A stretch of 64,000 bases of DNA, taken from positions 1 through 64,000 of the forward strand of contig NZ_FNIT01000013.1 in assembly GCF_900104035.1 (NCBI RefSeq), given 5' to 3'. Positions 59,824-64,000 of the stretch are shown piece by piece. The translations under genes and the position numbers were made by a program. The notes under the pieces were generated by a model. It did no database searches. It was given only the letters and a program-made list of their open reading frames with translations, and was not told where the DNA came from. Numbering within the stretch: the stretch's first letter is position 1; each line of letters opens with the position of its first letter. The stretch is from Aureimonas jatrophae (GTDB lineage: Bacteria > Pseudomonadota > Alphaproteobacteria > Rhizobiales > Rhizobiaceae).

Positions 59824-60305
59824 GACATCTCAACTCCGGGACCCTGGCCGCTCCGGAACGTCCGACCATGACGGTCGGCTGAAAGGTCTGGATGGACGGG
59901 TCCGCAGGGGTGGCCCGGCTGCAAACGTCGTCGGCTTCCCTCAACGCAAGCTGCAATCCGGTCGGATGTGGCAGTCTTGACGAAGGGAAAGGGTATGCCG
60001 ATGACACGCGCGGGCGACCTGCAACACATGATGGTCGCTTCAAACGACCGATGGAATCGCGCGGGTCGTTCACGAAGCGAGCGATCGCGCGAGCGTTCCG
60101 TCCGGGCGCTCGGAGGCCCGGTCGAAGTGGAATCTGCCGAGGTTTCCTGCGATCTAGGATGCCACGTTACGAAACCGGCGGAACCTGTCGGATCGGATGC
60201 TTTCGCATCCCGCCCGGGGATCGCCAGAACGCGTCGCGACGACGCAAGTGCCTCGATTCCGCTTTTATGATGTGCAAGCCCGCTAAACAAGTGCAACGCT
60301 TCGAC
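59824..60305. other. Divergent intergenic region between rne and the amidase gene
   Basis: 482 nt without a supported gene. On the rne side CCGACC (59862-59867) and GGTCGG (59873-59878) form a hairpin about 40 nt upstream of the rne ATG; GGTCG/CGACC near 60033-60049 and GGATGC-TTTC-GCATCC (60195-60210) form two more. RNase E genes are often autoregulated through structured 5' leaders, so these hairpins may be the target; that is inference. TATGAT at 60266 is a possible -10 for the amidase gene. Confidence 0.4.
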
Positions 60306-61493
60306 ATGAGGCAGATCATCGGTCCGGTTGTTTTTCGAACAGCCGCCCGTCTCGCTGCCATGTTCGTGCTATTTTTCGTCCTCGTCGCAGCGACGAACGC
60401 GCAGGAGACGACCCCGACCGTCGTGACCGCTGTCCGCTTGAACGGCGACGGTGGGCAAGCGATCCTCGAGGTCGATACTCGCGGGCCGGCGCGTCCGCAT
60501 CTGACCCTCCTGCGAAAGCCATACCGGATCGCTCTGGATCTGGCGGACACCGTCTCGGCTGCAAAGCTGCCCGAGCCAACCGGCCGCATCGTCAACTCGC
60601 TACGGCAGGGTCTGGCCGGTGCCGATCGCTACCGCCTGCTTCTTTCGCTCTCGGACTCGGTGCGGCCGCGGATGGAGGTGCAGCGCGACGGCGACCGCGC
60701 TACCGTAAAGCTTGAGCTTGCGCCTGCACCGGAGAGCGCCTTCGTGTGGAGCGATGGCGGAAAGGCTCCGACGGTGCAGGCCGCGGTCCCGCCCCTCGTG
60801 GCGCCACGTCGCTTCACGGTTGTCATCGATGCAGGTCATGGGGGTGTCGATCGGGGCGCGACCGGCGAAGGGGGGACGGAGGAGAAGGCCATCAATCTCG
60901 CATTCGCGATGGCGTTGCGCGAGGTGCTCGGCGCCGAAAAGGACGTCACGACCATTCTCACCCGAACCGACGATACGTTCATTCCCCTCAACGAGCGCAG
61001 CGCTATCGCTCGTCGCGCGCATGCGGACCTTTTCATCTCGCTCCATGCGGACTCGATTCGGTACAAGGACCTGCGCGGGGCGACCGTCTACACCCTGTCG
61101 GATCGGGCATCCGACGCGCTTTCGAGCGAGATTGCGGAATCCGAGAACGCGGCCGACCGCTTCGCCGGATCCGAATGGGATCAGGACGCTCCGGAAATTC
61201 ACGACATTCTCGTCGACCTCGTGCGGCGCGAAACGGAGAATCTGACCGAACGCTTCGCGACCCATCTCGTGGACGACATGCGCAAAGCCGGTGTGCGCCT
61301 GATTAACAACCCGAAGCGGTCCGCGGGCTTCCGTGTGCTGCGTGCACCGGACGTGCCGTCGGTTCTGCTCGAGATCGGCTACCTGTCGAACAAGGATGAG
61401 GAGAAACTACTCCTCTCCTCGGACTGGCAGCGTCGCTTCGCCGAGATCCTGGCTAAGGCCGTGACGGACTCGTTGCGCGAGCGTCGCGGCTGA
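60306..61493 (+). CDS. amiC: N-acetylmuramoyl-L-alanine amidase (AmiC type)
   Basis: Periplasmic zinc amidase cleaving peptidoglycan cross-bridges at the septum. The 395-residue product has a signal sequence (about residues 1-35), an AMIN domain (about 45-140) for septal targeting and an Amidase_3 domain with zinc ligands in VVIDAGHGGVDRGATG, the conserved LFISLHADS and catalytic Glu in VLLEIGYLSN. It contains the regulatory helix region (about 290-330) usual in AmiB/C enzymes controlled by EnvC-like activators. ATG 60306 is chosen; in-frame ATGs at 60267/60270 are alternatives. The mrcA gene follows. Confidence 0.92.
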   Translation: MRQIIGPVVFRTAARLAAMFVLFFVLVAATNAQETTPTVVTAVRLNGDGGQAILEVDTRGPARPHLTLLRKPYRIALDLADTVSAAKLPEPTGRIVNSLRQGLAGADRYRLLLSLSDSVRPRMEVQRDGDRATVKLELAPAPESAFVWSDGGKAPTVQAAVPPLVAPRRFTVVIDAGHGGVDRGATGEGGTEEKAINLAFAMALREVLGAEKDVTTILTRTDDTFIPLNERSAIARRAHADLFISLHADSIRYKDLRGATVYTLSDRASDALSSEIAESENAADRFAGSEWDQDAPEIHDILVDLVRRETENLTERFATHLVDDMRKAGVRLINNPKRSAGFRVLRAPDVPSVLLEIGYLSNKDEEKLLLSSDWQRRFAEILAKAVTDSLRERRG

Positions 61494-61659
61494 CCGATCG
61501 GGGAAGCGTGGCTTCGTTGCAACAAACGCGCGTCGCTTCAGCCTCGCAACATGTGTCCGCCTCATTTAGAAAGCATGGCAAGCAGGTGCTCGAGAGCGCC
61601 TTTCGATCCGGCTCCTCGTTCGCCCAGGGCGCAAGAACGTGTGCCGCTACGGAGACGTC

Positions 61660-64000
61660 ATGATCAGATTCCTCGGATACCTCTTCGGAATCGGAACGGT
61701 GTTCGCGCTGATCGCGGCGGGCGGCGTCGCTTGGTACGTGGCCAGCATGAGCCAGGATCTTCCCGACTATCAGGTCCTTGCCAACTACGAGCCGCCGGTC
61801 ACGACGCGCATTCACGCGTCCGATGGCTCGCTGATGGCCGAATACGCTAAGGAGCGGCGGCTCTATCTGCCGATCCAAGCGATACCCCAGCGCATCAAGG
61901 ACGCTTTCCTCTCCGCCGAAGACAAGAATTTCTACAACCACCCTGGCGTCGACGTCGAAGGCGTTGCCCGTGCAGCACTTCTTTATGCGCGTGGCGGGCC
62001 CATGCAGGGTGGCTCGACGATCACGCAACAGGTCGCCAAGAACTTCCTCCTGACGAACGAGCGCTCGATGGAGCGTAAGATCAAGGAAGCGATCCTGTCG
62101 CTGCGCATCGAGCAGGCGTACTCCAAGGATCATATCCTCGAACTTTACCTGAACGAGATCTACCTCGGGCTTGGTTCCTACGGAGTGGCAGCCGCCTCGC
62201 TCGCCTACTTCGACAAGTCCGTGAACGAACTGACGATCGACGAGGCCGCGTATCTCGCCGCGCTTCCCAAGGCGCCGGAGAACTACAACCCGTTCCGTGA
62301 TCCGGACGAGGCCATTGGCCGGCGGAACTGGGTTATCCAACGGATGGCCGAGAACGGTGTGATCTCGAACGACGATGCCGCGGAGGCTCAGGCGCGTCCG
62401 CTTGGCGTCAATCCGCGGCCGAGCGGCACGTATATCGCGTCCGCCGAGTACTTCACCGAGGAAGTGCGTCGCGACATCATCAACCGTTATGGCGTGAAGG
62501 AACTCTACGAGGGCGGTCTGTCGATCCGCACGACGCTGGATCCGAAGATGCAGCTCGAGGCGCGCTCCTCGCTGCAGCACGCGCTGGTCAGCTACGATCA
62601 GAACCAGGGATATCGCGGACCTGTCGCCACGGTCGATCCGGGCAGCGACTGGGGCAAGGCGGTTGGCGAGGTTGCGCCGCTGTCGGACGTGCCGGAATGG
62701 CGGCTGGCGATCGTTCTGTCGGCGGACAGCGGTTCTGCGAGTATCGGCCTCCAGCCACGCCGCGAGGCTTCGGGCCGGCTCGGTGCCGATCGCGATATCA
62801 GCGCGATCGATCTCGCGGACATGAAATGGGCCCTGCGACAGGCTCGTGCCGGTCGATCGGGTTCGGCGCGGGGCGTCGATGGCGTCCTGGAGCGCGGCGA
62901 CGTCGTCTATGTCGAAAAGAAGACCGACGGTTCGGGGTATCGCCTACGACAGCCGCCGAAGGTGCAGGGTGCGCTGGTCGCCATGGATCCGCATACGGGC
63001 CGCGTCATGGCGCTGGTCGGCGGCTTTTCCTACGCACAGTCGGAATTCAACCGGGCGACGCAGGCGTATCGCCAGCCGGGGTCATCCTTCAAGCCGATCG
63101 TCTATGCGGCGGCACTCGACAACGGCTACACGCCGGCCTCCGTGATCATGGACGCGCCGATCTCGATTCCGGACGGCACCGGTGGCGTTTGGGAGCCGAA
63201 GAACTACGGCGGAGAGGTCGCCGGACCGTCGACGCTTCGTCTCGGCATCGAGAAGAGCCGTAACCTCATGACCGTGCGCCTCGCCAAGGACATGGGCATG
63301 GATCTCGTCGCGCAGTATGCCGAGCGCTTCGGCGTCTACGACAAGCTGGCACCTTACCTGCCGATGTCGCTCGGCTCGGGCGAGACGACGGTCATGCGCA
63401 TGGTCTCGGCGTACTCGGTGATGGCCAACGGCGGTCGCTCGATCGAGCCTTCCCTGATCGATCGTATCCAGGATCGCTACGGTCGGACGGTCTACAAGCA
63501 CGACAACCGGGCCTGCGAGACCTGCAACGTGACGGGCTGGTCGAACCAGGACGAGCCGACGCTGGTCGACGAGCGCCAGCAAGTTCTCGACCCGATGACC
63601 GCATACCAGATCACGTCCATGATGGAGGGTGTCGTGCAACGCGGCACGGCTACCATCGTCAAGGAGCTTGGCGTGCCGACCGCCGGCAAGACCGGCACGA
63701 CGAACGATGAAAAGGACGCCTGGTTCATCGGCTACACGCCCGATCTCGTGACCGGCGTATACCTGGGATACGACAACCCGCAGCCGCTCGGCCACGGCCG
63801 GACCGGCGGTGGCTTCGCGGCACCGGTCTTCGTCGAGTTCATGCAGCAGGCGATCGCCGGCAAGCCCGTCGCGGACTTCCGCATCCCGGAGGGCATGACG
63901 CAGATCTCGGTCGATCGGAAGACCGGCATGGCCAGCAAGGGCAACGGGTCGATCCTCGAAGCGTTCAAGCCGGGTACGGGTCCGTCCGATACCTACGAGG
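61660..64000 (+). CDS. mrcA: Penicillin-binding protein 1A (truncated by window end)
   Basis: Bifunctional class A PBP that polymerises and cross-links peptidoglycan. About 780 codons are visible from ATG 61660 (MIRFLGYLFGIGTVF), preceded by GGAGA. It has an N-terminal membrane anchor (about residues 5-27), a glycosyltransferase domain (EDKNFYNHPGVD, GGSTITQQVAKN, YLNEIYLG) and a transpeptidase domain with the catalytic motifs SSFK, SRN and KTGTTN. An OB-like insert (about residues 320-420) lies between them as in PBP1A. The C-terminus and stop are beyond the window. Follows the amidase by 166 nt. Confidence 0.95.
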   Translation, partial: MIRFLGYLFGIGTVFALIAAGGVAWYVASMSQDLPDYQVLANYEPPVTTRIHASDGSLMAEYAKERRLYLPIQAIPQRIKDAFLSAEDKNFYNHPGVDVEGVARAALLYARGGPMQGGSTITQQVAKNFLLTNERSMERKIKEAILSLRIEQAYSKDHILELYLNEIYLGLGSYGVAAASLAYFDKSVNELTIDEAAYLAALPKAPENYNPFRDPDEAIGRRNWVIQRMAENGVISNDDAAEAQARPLGVNPRPSGTYIASAEYFTEEVRRDIINRYGVKELYEGGLSIRTTLDPKMQLEARSSLQHALVSYDQNQGYRGPVATVDPGSDWGKAVGEVAPLSDVPEWRLAIVLSADSGSASIGLQPRREASGRLGADRDISAIDLADMKWALRQARAGRSGSARGVDGVLERGDVVYVEKKTDGSGYRLRQPPKVQGALVAMDPHTGRVMALVGGFSYAQSEFNRATQAYRQPGSSFKPIVYAAALDNGYTPASVIMDAPISIPDGTGGVWEPKNYGGEVAGPSTLRLGIEKSRNLMTVRLAKDMGMDLVAQYAERFGVYDKLAPYLPMSLGSGETTVMRMVSAYSVMANGGRSIEPSLIDRIQDRYGRTVYKHDNRACETCNVTGWSNQDEPTLVDERQQVLDPMTAYQITSMMEGVVQRGTATIVKELGVPTAGKTGTTNDEKDAWFIGYTPDLVTGVYLGYDNPQPLGHGRTGGGFAAPVFVEFMQQAIAGKPVADFRIPEGMTQISVDRKTGMASKGNGSILEAFKPGTGPSDTYE

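Noticed and set aside
56845-59871. 1008-codon open frame on the plus strand opposite rne
   Set aside because: It is the antisense of a clear RNase E gene; its product is Val/Leu/Arg/Asp-rich without domains. High GC3 of rne removes stop codons on the other strand.
59892-60305. Upstream extension of the amidase frame to 59892
   Set aside because: The signal peptide starts at ATG 60306 or slightly upstream; the extension is low-complexity and without a ribosome binding site.

Overview
The window is a GC-rich (about 60-65% by eye), gene-dense piece of an alphaproteobacterial chromosome. Gene order and family membership point to Hyphomicrobiales (Rhizobiales): a complete 14-gene nuo operon followed by birA, rnj, a DUF1467 gene, proS, lolCD and dnaE; a divK-pleD pair divergent from a DUF3572 gene; an NDUFA12-DUF2155-aat-accC-accB-dsbA-M48 block; and an editing-domain-free ProS. 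I cannot fix the genus. Nothing in the window looks like a phage, transposon or CRISPR array; only the left edge has an accessory flavour.

Layout. 1-975 (minus): N-terminal 325 codons of a right-handed beta-helix protein without a signal peptide. 1399-1928: tRNA-Val(UAC) on minus and tRNA-Asp(GUC) on plus. 2270-17676: nuoA-N (respiratory complex I). 17700-24307: birA, rnj, DUF1467 gene, a candidate small structured RNA on the minus strand, proS, lolC/E and lolD. 24361-26071: chromosomal class A beta-lactamase, ohr, and a 27-codon membrane microprotein. 26145-29738: dnaE. 29893-32741: HAD hydrolase and DUF3572 genes divergent from divK and pleD. 33082-40715 (minus): rpmG, DUF983 gene, rnr, topA, dprA, plsY. 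40712-42978 (minus): a dihydroorotase-like gene lacking zinc ligands (PyrX type) and pyrB. 43136-45210: two small membrane proteins, ruvX (minus) and a UPF0173 metallo-hydrolase. 45310-49868: gatC, GNAT, gatA, small ORF, gatB, GNAT. 49946-55540: NDUFA12 homologue and DUF2155 gene (plus), then aat, accC, accB, dsbA-like and an M48/TPR metalloprotease (minus). 55640-64000: aminotransferase, rne (minus), amiC-type amidase and a truncated PBP1A gene.

How the parts fit. The genes are mostly housekeeping: respiration, tRNA charging (ProS, GatCAB), lipid synthesis (PlsY, AccBC), envelope biogenesis (LolCD, amidase, PBP1A, periplasmic chaperone/protease), DNA replication and uptake (DnaE, TopA, DprA), RNA decay (RNases J, R and E, all in one window) and cell-cycle signalling (DivK, PleD). 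Many neighbours overlap by 1-10 nt, indicating translational coupling.

The most interesting non-coding signals are a self-contained promoter/folded RNA/terminator unit between the DUF1467 gene and proS, inverted repeats in all five longer intercistronic gaps of the nuo operon (one resembling an intrinsic terminator between nuoD and nuoE), and an exact TTAA-N7-TTAAC CtrA-type box upstream of an uncharacterised membrane gene at 43136. Start sites and short regulatory calls were made by eye and no database search was possible.
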